Below, in pieces: positions 1 to 11,231 of a stretch of 64,000 nt of DNA (position 1 is its first letter; the number at the start of each line of letters is the position of its first letter). A program made the position numbers and the translations under genes. A model generated the notes under the pieces. It was not told where the DNA came from and ran no database searches. It saw nothing but the letters and a program-made list of their open reading frames with translations. Source of the stretch: Prosapia bicincta (lineage: Eukaryota > Arthropoda > Insecta > Hemiptera > Cercopidae); NCBI GenBank assembly GCA_036971475.1, contig JBAIZL010000001.1, positions 147,067,544 to 147,131,543 on the forward strand. Direction: 5' to 3'.

Positions 1-1476
1 ATACAAAGTACATCACGACTTTAATAATTCCAGCTCAATTGAATGTACTTGACATGAAGTTTTATTGAAAATGTCACATTAATATGGCTTTCACTTTGAA
101 ATGTGTAAAGTTGTAGAGCTAAGTTGGGATCTCAACAAAACAATACATGACAGCTATATTGATTGCTAAAGTTTGTAACTTTTGTCACAGTTTGGTTGTG
201 ACTATAATAAACAGGAAATGGATCTGTGTTTCCTCTAAAGAGTAAACAGTAATGTGATGTGCCTACATCTGTTAAAATTCAATCTTGAAACATTTTCAGG
301 TTTTAGGCCATTGTTATTTTAGATGTATTTTAAATTCAATATTTTTATTATTGCCAACTGAAATGTAGTACTATTTTCTTTCTGCTTGTGAAAGATGAAA
401 TATTTTATGTTTTAAAATATTTAACTCTTTAAATAATGTTATTGATAGGACTTGATAAACATAAACATTTTAGTGAAATTTTCAAATTGAAAATTAGATC
501 TTACAATAGTATTATATAAGAAAACTTTTGTGACCATTTTTATCAAAGACTCAGAGACATAATGGATTTTAGGACTAAAATAAATTAACTGCAAAGTTAT
601 AATCATGGCAAAACATTACATAAATATTTAAAATTAGAGATGGCCCAAAACCTAAAATTTTCGATTCCGATTCAGATTTGGATTTTTCTTTTGATACTCA
701 ATTCTTAACTAGATTCTCGACTCTCTTAAGTTATATAGGTCTACATGATTTTCTCTGATTAATTTAATTAACATTTTGGTCATATGATGAAGCCTTTTAG
801 AAGTTCCATTTTAATGTAATAGACTACACAAAATATTAGACCTTGATTTATGAATAAGAATTTCTGAAAGGGTGACAGATATTATTAGATAATTAAAATG
901 ATTTATTTAAAATTACAAATATTAACTTTGGTTCACAATTACAATATAACTTCAGTAACAGCCATTTTAGTTTGTATATCTAGAAAATTTGAAATTACCT
1001 TTTTTGTGTTTTGTTTTCACATCTATGAAACGGTGGCAGAGTAAAGGCTCCTAGAGATGGAGAGAGAGTGTGTGTGTCGAGCATTCCTGAGTGAGAGTGA
1101 TTGATACAGCTGAGAGAGATAGTGGTCAGAAATGCTTCCGATAGACTATGTTGCTGTGTCATAAATAATAATAATATTTTCATGATCTTAAATATACATT
1201 TGATATAATGGTTTAATTCTTTCACACCAACTAATACTTAGATAAGACATAATTAAATAAAAATTATTATATAATTAATTATATTTTCTATAAATTACAC
1301 CACATATGTATTTTAACAGTTAAAACCAAAAGAATTGGAATCGGCATTTTAATCAATTTAGAATCGAGTATCAACAACTCCTTAATACTATTAGAGGTAA
1401 TGATTCCTGGAATCAAAAACCTGAATAGGTCCATCTCTATATAAAATATAAGCAGTGGTGATATAATGCCTTGTTT
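1..1476. other. Fas1 intron sequence, no feature recognised
   Basis: AT-rich non-coding sequence upstream of the first visible Fas1 exon. No splice-flanked FAS1 coding stretch, RNA gene or intact transposon was found. A short stretch at 1060-1080 is GA/GT-rich. Confidence 0.5.
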
Positions 1477-1477
1477 T

Positions 1478-1557
<80 letters not shown>

Positions 1558-1805
1558 GAGAGCCCTATATATATATATATATGAAGGATAGTTATTATCT
1601 GGAGTACATCCGTTTATTCTGCAGTCCATAAATTTGCAGTTCTGACGTTTCGCCAGAATTTCATCCAGCATTGACGAGGTGAACCCAACAACAGTAGAAG
1701 ACTCGCTCTTCTAGAAGAAAGAATTTATGGACTGCAGAATGAACGGATGTACTCCAGATAGTAACTATTCATCATATTTTTCCATCCGTGACGGAATACG
1801 TATTA

Positions 1806-1870
<65 letters not shown>
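1478..1870. repeat. Microsatellite-flanked foldback of a Penelope-like terminus (family E)
   Basis: The order is (TA)n at 1478-1496, (GA)n with GACA units at 1497-1562, (TA)n at 1566-1582, an inverted repeat, and (TA)n at 1810-1863. The arms, about 1584-1632 and 1722-1772, share the words GGAGTACATCCGTT and CTGCAGTCCATAAATT in opposite orientation. Between them, on the - strand, lies CTGGATGA...GGCGAAACGTCAG (rc of about 1642-1670). This is a hammerhead-like box with GAA followed by the palindrome ACGT and C. The same strand can be read as LDEILAKRQNCKFMDCR, a likely relic of element coding sequence. The pattern matches the other PLE palindromes of the window. Confidence 0.55.
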
Positions 1871-2343
1871 TATACTTATAATGTCCCTTAATATGATAAT
1901 TTCATTGGTCTTATTTTTCTTCTCCGTTTCCATACTGATACATTTTGATTCTTAAATTATCTAAAGTAAACAACAAACACCAAATTTCCTACAAGTAAAG
2001 ACAACTATAGCCTCAAGCAAACAAGAGTACTGCAGGTTCATTAAGTTTTTATATTTACTGTAAAATATGTGAAATTGTTCTACTTTTTCTTACAAAAATC
2101 CTATCAAATGCAAGTGTTTTAAGTTGTACTATTGTACTACATAGCAGCTTAGCTGTGACAAGTAAGACTTGAGACATATATAAAAAAATTTTTAGTCCAA
2201 AAAAAGTTTTGCTTTTAACTTTAGAATACTGTTAAAGTAATACCCAAAAATAATATTATTAAATAATTTAGTTTCCACATATACAATAAATACACGTGAA
2301 ACTTACATTTTTTGTGTTGTACATCTTGAGGTTTTTATAAAAA

Positions 2344-2487
2344 TTACACTTGTTTGTATTATCTTGGCAAAAAAACCACTACTTACTGATTTATTCTGCC
2401 AAATGCGCTGACCTAGCTTGAAATGTGTCTGCTGAATAAATCAGTAAGTAGTGGATTTTTGCCAAGGTAATACAAACAAGTGTAAAT
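2344..2487. repeat. Penelope-like foldback palindrome (family B) next to a Fas1 exon
   Basis: Inverted arms at about 2344-2396 and 2432-2487 carry TACACTTGTTTGTATTA, TTGGCAAAAA and CCACTACTTACTGAT and their reverse complements. The same terminal unit bounds the inverted PLE dimer at 51.17-52.29 kb, which ties this coding-free foldback to that family. The palindrome ends 69 bases before Fas1 exon 2556-2716. Confidence 0.7.
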
Positions 2488-2555
2488 ACACATGATTTTC
2501 ATAAAACGTTTTTAAAAAGGAAACTCATTTTATTTAATATTTTGTTTGTTTACAG

Positions 2556-2716
2556 CTTATGTAAAAAGTCACACAATTGTTGGAGATTCAAACCATCCAA
2601 CTGGTGTTGTTTTAGCTGAAATAGTTAAAGCAAATATTCCCGTTAAGAATGGTGTTGTCCATCTTATTCATAGGCCTCTCATGGTTGTTGACACAACTGT
2701 CACTCAGTTCCTTGAG
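2556..2716 (+). CDS. Fas1: Fasciclin-1, internal exon: end of FAS1 domain 2
   Basis: First visible exon of a fasciclin-I gene, a GPI-anchored homophilic neural cell-adhesion protein with four FAS1 domains in insects. The acceptor TTTGTTTACAG ends at 2555 and the donor GAG|GTGAGT follows 2716. The exon is 161 bases, enters with two bases of a split codon and leaves in phase 0. The residues NGVVHLIHRPLMVV are the conserved second FAS1 box (G-x-V-H-x-I-D-x-v), here with H-R in place of I-D. No earlier exon could be recognised in bases 1-2555, so domain 1 and most of domain 2 must lie upstream of the window. A foldback repeat ends about 70 bases before the acceptor. Assignment to Fas1 rather than another FAS1-domain protein rests on the joined exon set, the domain order and the GPI tail. 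Confidence 0.85.
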
Positions 2717-3427
2717 GTGAGTGAAATAAAGTTAGTTTTCATATTAAATTTAATTAAATATTAATGTGAAATGAGTAAAAAATATATTTTCACTTGGAGT
2801 TTTGTGTTGTTTATGTCTACAATTCTAGTAGTAGGTAATCATGTAGTAAATTTTTTCATGTTTACCGACAGTACATTTTACTACCTTCTTTTATAACGAA
2901 TTTTGAGAGTAGTAAGTTAGTCCCTGCAAAGTACTTTTAAGAAATTTACATTGTTTAAAATGGATGTTGCAGATTAAATAAGTATGAGAATACCTTTAAA
3001 TGAGATTAAGTTTGCACCTAATGCTTATACCTCCATTGGAAAGTTGATTTATTTCAAAAATAGATCTATCGTCCATGTATGTGAGCAATGAATATTGTCT
3101 CATCTCTCAGTACCATAAACGAATTATGCTCCCTCCATAATCCATCCTTCATTTGGATACAAGAGGTATAAACCTCTCATATATACCTGACAGTTTAATA
3201 TTCATTTCCTTTTTGACTTATAAATCGAAAATACAATTTATTTCAAGAACATTTTCTATTACAATTATATGATGCAATTGAAGAAGCATATAAATATTTC
3301 TTTTTGTTGTAGAGTCACCTACTTTAAATTTACATAGTTCAAGATATTGTAAACAAAAGCAATACTTGTGTTCAATCTCTGACCAAAATAGATTGTCGCG
3401 GCAAAATCTTTGTAAATCTTTCTTATA

Positions 3428-4143
3428 CAGTCAACTCCCGATTATCCGGGATCGCATCAACCGGGTTGCGGATCAACCGGGATCGTCAGCTCCACTTGAA
3501 GCAGTGGGGCGGGAGGAGTCAAATGTGAACGCGGCGGACGGATGCGAGCGCGGGCGGTCGTTGGGGCGTACAGTAACCTTTACGGAATAATTTATAGACT
3601 GTCAACTCGCCCGCAGTCGCCACCCCGTGTGCTAAATCCTTCCTACCTGTTTCCGCGCGACGTGCACTCGCGGGCAGAGTTTCGGTCAGCATGTCTGAGT
3701 TTACGTTATATTTCTTGTTGTCCTTTTATAAATTCACGAGGTTCTATGACGCGCGAATCCCTAATTACGCGTTATTTCCAACGTCCAATCAGATCAGAGC
3801 ACATCGAAGCATCGAACGTGATGCATGGAGGTCCGATAACCCCGAGCGCGAGCGGCCGTTTTTCGGTGAATAAATTCGAACGCTGAATTCGCAGAATTAC
3901 GTGATCGCTCGAGTCGAACGTAAACACTACCCTTAATCAGTGGTCAGTATATGCGTTGCTTCTGATCAAAACGAACTGTACAGTAGTGACGGTACAACAG
4001 GAGGCGGTACTATTTATCAGCTGTTTTTACAGTCATTGGGTAGAAGTAGGGCTGTGGATATTATGGTATTTGTTTTAACCGTGATTTCGCATTATCCGTG
4101 ACGGCCCTGCCGGTAATTATCCCGGATAATCGGGAGTTGACTG
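3428..4143. mobile_element. GC-rich pogo/Tigger-type MITE with 25-bp TIRs
   Basis: Ends CAGTCAACTCCCGATTATCC and its exact reverse complement form perfect 25-bp terminal inverted repeats. They are flanked by TA on both sides (3426-3427 and 4144-4145). The CAG start and TA duplication fit the pogo/Tigger branch of the Tc1-mariner superfamily. The 716-bp body is strikingly GC-rich against its surroundings and has no recognisable transposase, so it is a non-autonomous element. Short internal repeats (ACCGGG near 3461-3485) echo the end. The perfect TIRs suggest a fairly recent insertion into the 18-kb Fas1 intron. Confidence 0.85.
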
Positions 4144-4699
4144 TACATATTAAGTAAATACAATTATTTACACAAAATTTAAACGACTTTTTATTATTGC
4201 AGGTTTTAACATCTATTTTATTGCATCTAAACATACATGAATGTAGTGTAGAATTATTTAAAGTTTCTTTGTATTGTAATAATTAATTACTTATTTCATG
4301 ATTATTTTCCTCAAAGCATACAGCAAAGTATTATTTACTCCAAAATATGTTCAAGTGTCAGGAAAATGGGTCACAACTGTTACATCTAGAATGAAATACT
4401 ATACCACTTATAAAGATATCAAACAATAAAACAGTACATAAATTTTATACATGTGATATCAAAATCACACTACACAAAATCAATTAATTATTCCAGTAAT
4501 TTAATTTTCCGTGATGAAAAGTTTTTGTTGGTATAATTTTCTGATTTTAGATGAAAACCGTGTAACAGTAACACCATCATATATTATTCTTTCAGCTATC
4601 TTTATCAACACAAATTTGCCGTCTACATCATGATGAATTTTAAAAAATGAAACCTATATCATACTCTAATGGTAACAATTATTCAATTAACACTCCATT

Positions 4700-5475
4700 G
4701 GTCAGGCCTTTGGTCATAACGTGAGTGGTCGCCCATTCTACAATTGTAATCACAAAGTGAGATAAAATTATTTAGTTTTTTACCAGAAATTGTCTATTCG
4801 TACCAATCATCACATACGCTTTTTTGATGGTCCAGGCACACTCATTTCTACTCCACCATGTCGTACTGGAGCATCTTCAGGGATCCGAAGCAAAAGCCTT
4901 CCTCTCCGTCGAAGCTCTCTTGGCAACGTGTCCATGGCAACATGTCTTATTGCAAGTTCCATCAAAGCAAACGCTAATTCCTTCAGGAATATCTTGCGAC
5001 TGATATAAGAGTTCAACATACCAGCGAGATGGTTCTTTTTTTGTCTATTTTCTCTACCAATGTAAAACTCGCGCATATCCAAAGGTTGTACTTCTTCTAC
5101 ATCTTCTACATCAAGCACACTTTTATTTTAACCTTCTGCGTCCTCCAACCACATTCGTAAATGTTCTCTGTCACGTTCTGACATTGTTCAATACATAACG
5201 GCACAAATTCAGAAATACAACACGAAAGTAAAATATTATGTAAAAAAGTTCTTATAAAATATATGGTACAAAAATAGTCGTGCGATCTATGATTGTAGAA
5301 CACTGCCCATTTCTGCTAAAAAATCCGAGTATGGGACAGCGAGATGACTAACGACAGACTGGGGGATAGGGAGAGAGATGGGGGAAAGGTATATGGCCAC
5401 TCAAAGTCACAAGTGTTGTCAACCGCCCTGGGTAGCAAAAATAAACTACCCGTTCTACAATGGTAGAATGCGCGG
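4700..5475 (-). pseudogene. Probable piggyBac-like relic with C-terminal transposase fragment
   Basis: A GC-richer island in AT-rich intron. On the - strand about 100 residues (5118 to 4810) are open. They contain NSYISRKIFLKELAFALMEL followed by a Pro/Arg-rich linker with PGPSKKRM, which resembles the helix and basic linker before the zinc cluster of piggyBac transposases. Weakly matching inverted ends containing CATTCTAC.ATTGTA occur near 4733-4750 and 5448-5466. I see no TTAA pair that clearly bounds it. The assignment is tentative; another DNA transposon is possible. Confidence 0.35.
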
Positions 5476-5729
5476 CAAATGCATTATTAATTGTACATTT
5501 TTAAAAGCAAACTCCAAAACCCTAAACCTACAAAATACATAACAGTACTATTCAGATCATCTAAAACACATCAGCTATCTATCCATTTTTGCAAACATAA
5601 TTACAAAATAGCCTACTTCACAAAAACAACCTTATTAAACAGTTCAAACCTAATACCAAAAACAAATACTATATAATTCTATATAGAGATATGCCTCTAG
5701 CATATGCAAGCTATCTTACAGTTTATAAC

Positions 5730-7122
5730 CAGCTTCTGTAGGAAGCTGGTGTTTAATCTGTGATCGGTTGCGCTGTTAAGGGAGCCCTAACAAAAATAGT
5801 GTAAAGGAATTTTTTTATTTTATTGCATTACAGTTTTGATGAGCTAGCTATGTGTCATTGACCTTATCTGACACCTTTTTTTGGTGTTAATCCCATGACT
5901 AAGCGTTCTGCAGTAATATGAGGGAGGGTAAAGTGTCGCCCCACTATTCAGTTAGAAATGTCCTAACAGCGGGACCGTTTGTGTCAATTTTTACAAGAAT
6001 ATTTGGTTTTGGGACCAACAAACAATTTTTGTTTCATACATTCCAAAAACAAAACAAAAATGTCATAAAGTTATCAACATTACATTCAGACGATGAAATC
6101 GATCACTAAACAGGAGATTCGTTGAAACCAGAGGTGATTTTGTTGTAAAACTTATCAAAGGAAGAAGTTGATGTAGTTGATGGAATGAAAAAGGATTATT
6201 CAGTAAAAAGAGTGAGTATCAGAGATGACCAATGGCTATATTCAATGGATTCAACTTGGGAATAATAAATGTTTAGATCATATATAAGGAAAACACTGGG
6301 ACGAAAACTGCTAGAAGAATATTCATCACTAAGTTAGCAAAGGCAATTGCAAAAATCATCTTTTGGAAAGACCTTCAATTAAAAATTTATCCATACCGCT
6401 CAAGCAGAGTATAAAAAATATAACTGGTTAATAATGTCCTATCAGGAGTCAAAATCCACTCAAATTTGCTACCAAATTATGAAACATTTTTTATTTTTTT
6501 TTGTCACCAGTATAAATTATTATTTTAAAATTTATTGATAAAAACACTTCATGGAAATCTAGAACTTATAGAAACTTATATTCTAGAACTACTTATATAA
6601 AATTTAATTATTTGAAACAGAACTTAAACAGAATTTGGTTTCACTTTTTAAAATCTTGGGTTAAAGGCCCAACGATGTGCTTACTGTCAAATAAGGAAGA
6701 ACCATTATATACGAAACAGAAGGATCATGAATGTAACAGATCAATCTGTCGAGAGCATACTAGATGGAAGGTCTTAGTTTGCACGGCTAATTACAACTAA
6801 TTGCAGTTTGCAAGGTCTCAATTAAAATGATAGCTAGTTTACTAGTTTGTGTCAGTTCAATTCCCTTTATCTAAACATTTCCTGTAAATTAATTTTAAAT
6901 ATTTTTTTACTGCTAAATTGTTCTAAAATTTATAAATAACATATTTCTTAACAATTTTGTACTAAAAAATTTAGTTTTAAATGAAAACCTTTGCTATAAT
7001 GAATGAGTTTTTAAATGTTATGGGTTCCCTATACATGCTACCATTTACGTTACAAAACAGGGCTTGATCGATCACAGGTTAAGCAGCTTTTCAGTTTTTT
7101 GCCAGCTTCCAAAACAGAAAGA
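5730..7122 (+). pseudogene. Degenerate DNA transposon, probably piggyBac-like
   Basis: Subterminal motifs recur in inverted orientation at both ends. AAGCTGG, CTGTGATCG and AGGGAGCCCTAACA on the left match the reverse complement of 7021-7115 (AGGGAACCCATAACA, CTGTGATCGATCA, AAGCTGG). Near the right end, on the + strand (about 6650-6785), a frame encodes EEPLYTKQKDHECNRSICREHTRWKVLVC. That is a CxxC-x-H zinc-cluster pattern typical of piggyBac transposase C-termini. The rest of the body holds only short broken frames, so any transposase is dead. Family call by eye only. Confidence 0.4.
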
Positions 7123-8889
7123 TCAAAAGCTGCACAAACATAATGTCATTTCATATGTGACATCAAGAACTTACTAAACCACTCAAAACCACAACACTAA
7201 ATAAAAATTTATTAAACAGCTCATATCTAAACCCATTACTATCAAATATAAAATAAAGCCACCTACAAATACTGATTATATTCAACAAAGCAATACACTT
7301 CCTTAACAAAATATTAATATAAAATATACACACACATATTTCAAACTGTACTCCATATACATTTTCAACACTAAGTTACATTACAATTCTCATAAACTAT
7401 TTCACATATTACTGTGCAAAATATATTTATAGAATCTTCATATATAGTTTTCCTTCAACTACCCTTCCCAATACCATTTCATTATCAGCTAACATCAAAT
7501 GTAATACAATTTAAAAAAGAGAAATTAATAAATATAAATTAGCTCAAGTTCATCCTATCAGCTCATTTTTGTTTGGTATTACTGTATATTTTGAATGAAA
7601 ATAAAATCACTTATCTGTCAAGTCGTGGGACTCTCGTCATATTATAGCTTATATTAGTGATAAAATATGATCTCATGCAACTAATTGTATGTTATAGGTT
7701 ATGTTGTAGAACAGCTGTTATAACACTTAAGTTATGTTACTTTATTTATTCTATAAGTCACGAGATATAGCTAGAGCCTTGGTCAGGTGATACACAGTGG
7801 CCTACATTATATTTAAAGACAGGGTGTCAAAGACTCAGTGTTTACAGAGCCTCACTGCTATACATATAGGTCTACCATAATCACTGTGTCTTGTTCCCCA
7901 CTTTGCCTAATCACGAGAGAGTGGTCGACAGCTGCTTGGCCTAAAATCTTCACTAGTCAGAGATTTCCCAAACTACGCATCTCAAGTCTCTTGCTACATC
8001 TCATGAGTTACACATTCTTAAGTTTAAATGTTACTCTTAAATATTTTTATCAGTTGATCAATATATTAATTTAGTTAAATATTATTAAATCTTACAATAA
8101 TGACTTCTTTATTGTGATAATGAATTACATATTTTCATTCCAACTTTATAAATGAAAACTTTCTTAGTTTTTTGACACTTATAAATAAATAATTAATTTC
8201 AATAAGATACATTGTGTATAAATTGTAATCATAAAATATTTTAACAAAATCTTTAATAAGTGCATTCCTCAAATCACATATTCATTGCTGTAGGGCAATC
8301 CCACAGACTAATTTTTTTTAACAATTACATTAAAATTATTTCACAGTGTATGTTTTACAAAATCTTACAGTGCTGCAATTATTTTGATTTACTAATTTTA
8401 TTTTGTTCTGTTCATCTTGCGGTTATCTACACTGCCCAACTTTAGTCTTTCAAGGTAATATCATTGTTTTTTTTTTTTTAATATCTTTGTGTGTAGTTTA
8501 TGTATATTGTGATAAATGTCAGCCTAAAATACTATAAGTAAATGTTAACATATAAAATTCTTTACAAATGTTACCTTTAGTATTTTCGTACTTACTTACA
8601 AGATACGAAAAATAAGTAAGTCTTTTTTGCAGACTTTAACATTCATTGAAGTGCATTAAGCCTTACATTATCGAATATAGTAAAATACAAATATATTTCC
8701 AGATATTTATAACGAAAGGTAGTACTTTTCAAAATATTTTTATTTGCGATAATAATGTAGTAACAAGTTGTAATATTTTACAAATTTAATTCAAAATTAA
8801 ACAAAAGTAAATACCAATAAAACTCATGTTGGTCAACAATTTTGTGATGGTAACTAACGTATAGCAAATAATATGGATTAAAATCATTA
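7123..8889. other. Fas1 intron, no feature recognised
   Basis: AT-rich non-coding DNA with short shadow frames only. Nothing with homology visible by eye. Confidence 0.5.
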
Positions 8890-8891
8890 TA

Positions 8892-10203
8892 CGAGGTGTG
8901 ACTAGAAAAAAACCGAACTGATGCTATAAAAAAATTTTATTTTCCATTATTTACAATTTGATGTTATCTCCTTCAATGTACTCTCCTCCTCGGTCTATAC
9001 ACCGCTCCATACGAATTTTCTACTGTTCATAGCAATGCTGCATATCATTTTCGGTAAGTCCATACATTACTTCCGTCGCTTTTTCTTTTACTGCTTCAAC
9101 ACTCTCAAATCTAGTTCCTTTCAAAGCTGACTTGACTTTAGGGAAAAGAAAAAAATCACAGGGGGCCAAATCAGGTGAGTAGGGTGGATGGTCTAAGATG
9201 GGAATGTTGTGATTGGCTAAAAACGTCTTCACTGACAACGCATTGTGAGCTGGGGCCATTGTCTTGGTGCAGGATCCATGTCTTTTTTTCCACAAATCGT
9301 TCCGTTTTCTCCGTACTCGCTCAAGTAGGGTAGTCAGGACGCTAATGTAGTAATGCTGATTCACTGTTTGTCCCTCTGGTACCCAATCAATGTGTACAAT
9401 CCCTTTGACATCAAAAAAAAAACAATCATCATTGCCTTGAATTTCGATTTTGACATTCGTGCTTTTTTTTGTCGTGGAGAATCAGGAGATTTCCAATGCA
9501 TCGATTGGCGTTTGGTTTCGGGATCGTAAGTAAAAAACCACGATTCATCACAAGTAATAACATTTTGTAAGAAGGTGGGATCACTTTCAATGTTTTCTAG
9601 GATGTCAGGACAAATCATTCTTCGGCGTTCCTTCTGTTCAATTGTGAGACACTTTGGAACCATTTTTGCACACACTTTGTTCATGTTGAAACTTTCATGA
9701 AGAATCTGCCTAACACTTTCCTTGTCAATTCCTGTCAACTCAGACATTGCTCTGATTGTTAAACGGCGATCTTCTCGAACAAGTTTACCGATTTTTTCAA
9801 TGTTTGCATCAGTTTTTGCTGACAATGGTCTGCCAGTGCGAGCGTCATCACTTGTGTCTTCGCGGCCATCTTTAAATCGTTTAAACCACTCAAACACTTG
9901 TGTTCGTGATAAACAATCATTGCCGTACACTTGTTGCAACATTACAAACGTTTCACTTGCAGATTTTCCAAGTTTGAAAAGAAGTTTGATGTTAACACGC
10001 TGTTCTTTCTGTACACTCAACATTTTTCCGACGCACAGACAAAACGTCAACTACTTAGAACAGACGCCACGGGCAGACTGAGTGCAGGAGGCAGATGAAA
10101 CTCGAGCAGTAGGCCACGTGACAGGCCAGGTGACTTTCAGCCTTATTGTATTCGTTTTATTGTTTCACCTGTGCTAGTTCGGTTTTTTTCTAGCCTCACC
10201 TCG
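8892..10203 (-). mobile_element. Complete mariner element
   Basis: A 1312-bp element bounded by inverted repeats of about 28 bp (CGAGGTGTGACTAGAAAAAA on the left, its near reverse complement on the right, two to three mismatches). TA lies on each side (8890-8891, 10204-10205). Length, TA target and D,D34D transposase identify a mariner. It lies antisense to Fas1 in its 18-kb intron. The good ends suggest it moved recently, although the transposase now carries frameshifts. Confidence 0.95.
9020..10023 (-). pseudogene. Mariner transposase, frameshifted
   Basis: Starts at ATG 10023 (MLSVQKEQRVNIKLL) and ends near 9020. The N-terminal helix-turn-helix region (RAMSELTGIDKESVRQILHE) and the first catalytic Asp (ITCDESWFFTYDPETKRQS) are intact. 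The frame breaks at a 10-base T run (plus-strand 9413-9422) after MMIVFF. It resumes as QHYYISVLTTLL and breaks again in an A run (9283-9289). It returns to frame near a GGGGCC at 9252-9257. Between those two breaks the other frame holds the second catalytic Asp (HQDN, Asp codon 9261-9263). The third Asp is in YSPDLAPCDFFLF, and the spacing gives D34D. All three breaks lie in homopolymers, so either slight decay or consensus errors of the assembly could explain them. As written, no active protein is made. Confidence 0.9.
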
Positions 10204-10205
10204 TA

Positions 10206-11231
10206 TAGCCTTTATAAAGCTCTGTTTTCTCATGGTCAGAGTAAAAGTTAGTCACTATTAACATGTAATGTCAATGTTAAATACTACTTACAGTTAAAGT
10301 AATGCAATATCCCTTTTAAGTTCTTTTGTATCCTCACTTTGGGAATCAAAATTAGGCTACTTTTGATTTTATTTTTCTAATTTTATGGTACATTTTTTTT
10401 ATGGTTTGTTAAGCTGAGTGGTTGTGCATGGTATAACTTTATTATATGGAATACATAGTAATTTTGTGTGTGGGTTTATTTTTGTGTTTTAATTAGCTGA
10501 GTTTTGTGTTGGTGTTTAATATTTGTAGATTTTCACTTATTTTCACTTTTACTTTCTTCTGGACATTTATTTATAAGTTTTGTGTTACTTATTTTGGGAA
10601 TATATAGTTTTTATTTAATGCATGGGTGGCTGGGTTTAATTTGTGTACTCAGGTGCCAGCTTTTATGTTGGCATTTAAATGTTTTGCATCTCTTGTCTTT
10701 TAACATCTATTTGTTGATAGAAGATTTAAAAGAGAAATCAAAGATATGGCTTTTCAAAATAACAAGCCTATCATCAATTAATAAATTAGAATTAATAAAT
10801 AGATCACAAATTATTAATTAGTGTTTATAAAGTCAGTTGCGATATCTGCTTCGCAAAGTCAGATGTAGATAAATACATTACCTACAACAAATTGCAACGC
10901 ACTGCATGATTGAACATTCACAAACATATACAATATACAAATATACGTTTAGTTGTAACCCTGGAAATACTGATCAGGTCTATGAAGCACTATACATTCT
11001 GTGTATTTAATTCAAAAAGCTTCATTTTTCAAAATTCTCATGAATTTGTTATTGTAAGTTTGAATACTGAAGAAATATTTAAAAATTCGCAGGTTTACCA
11101 ATTCTTAGACTCAAAAACTTTAATGTTCATTTAGTGATTCATCTACTAATATTATAATGTTTCCTCTTACTAACTAGAAGATATTGATTATGAACTGTGA
11201 ATTATTATTAAAATAATACTTTTAATTTCTC
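10206..11231. other. Fas1 intron, no feature recognised
   Basis: AT-rich sequence with a T-rich part at 10370-10700. Only chance frames. Confidence 0.45.

Noticed and set aside
3542..3886. Arg-rich frame of 114 codons in the GC-rich MITE
   Set aside because: Lies within a non-autonomous DNA transposon; GC-rich sequence lacks stops by composition. No homology recognised.
9722..10081. 119-codon + strand frame
   Set aside because: Antisense shadow of the mariner transposase.
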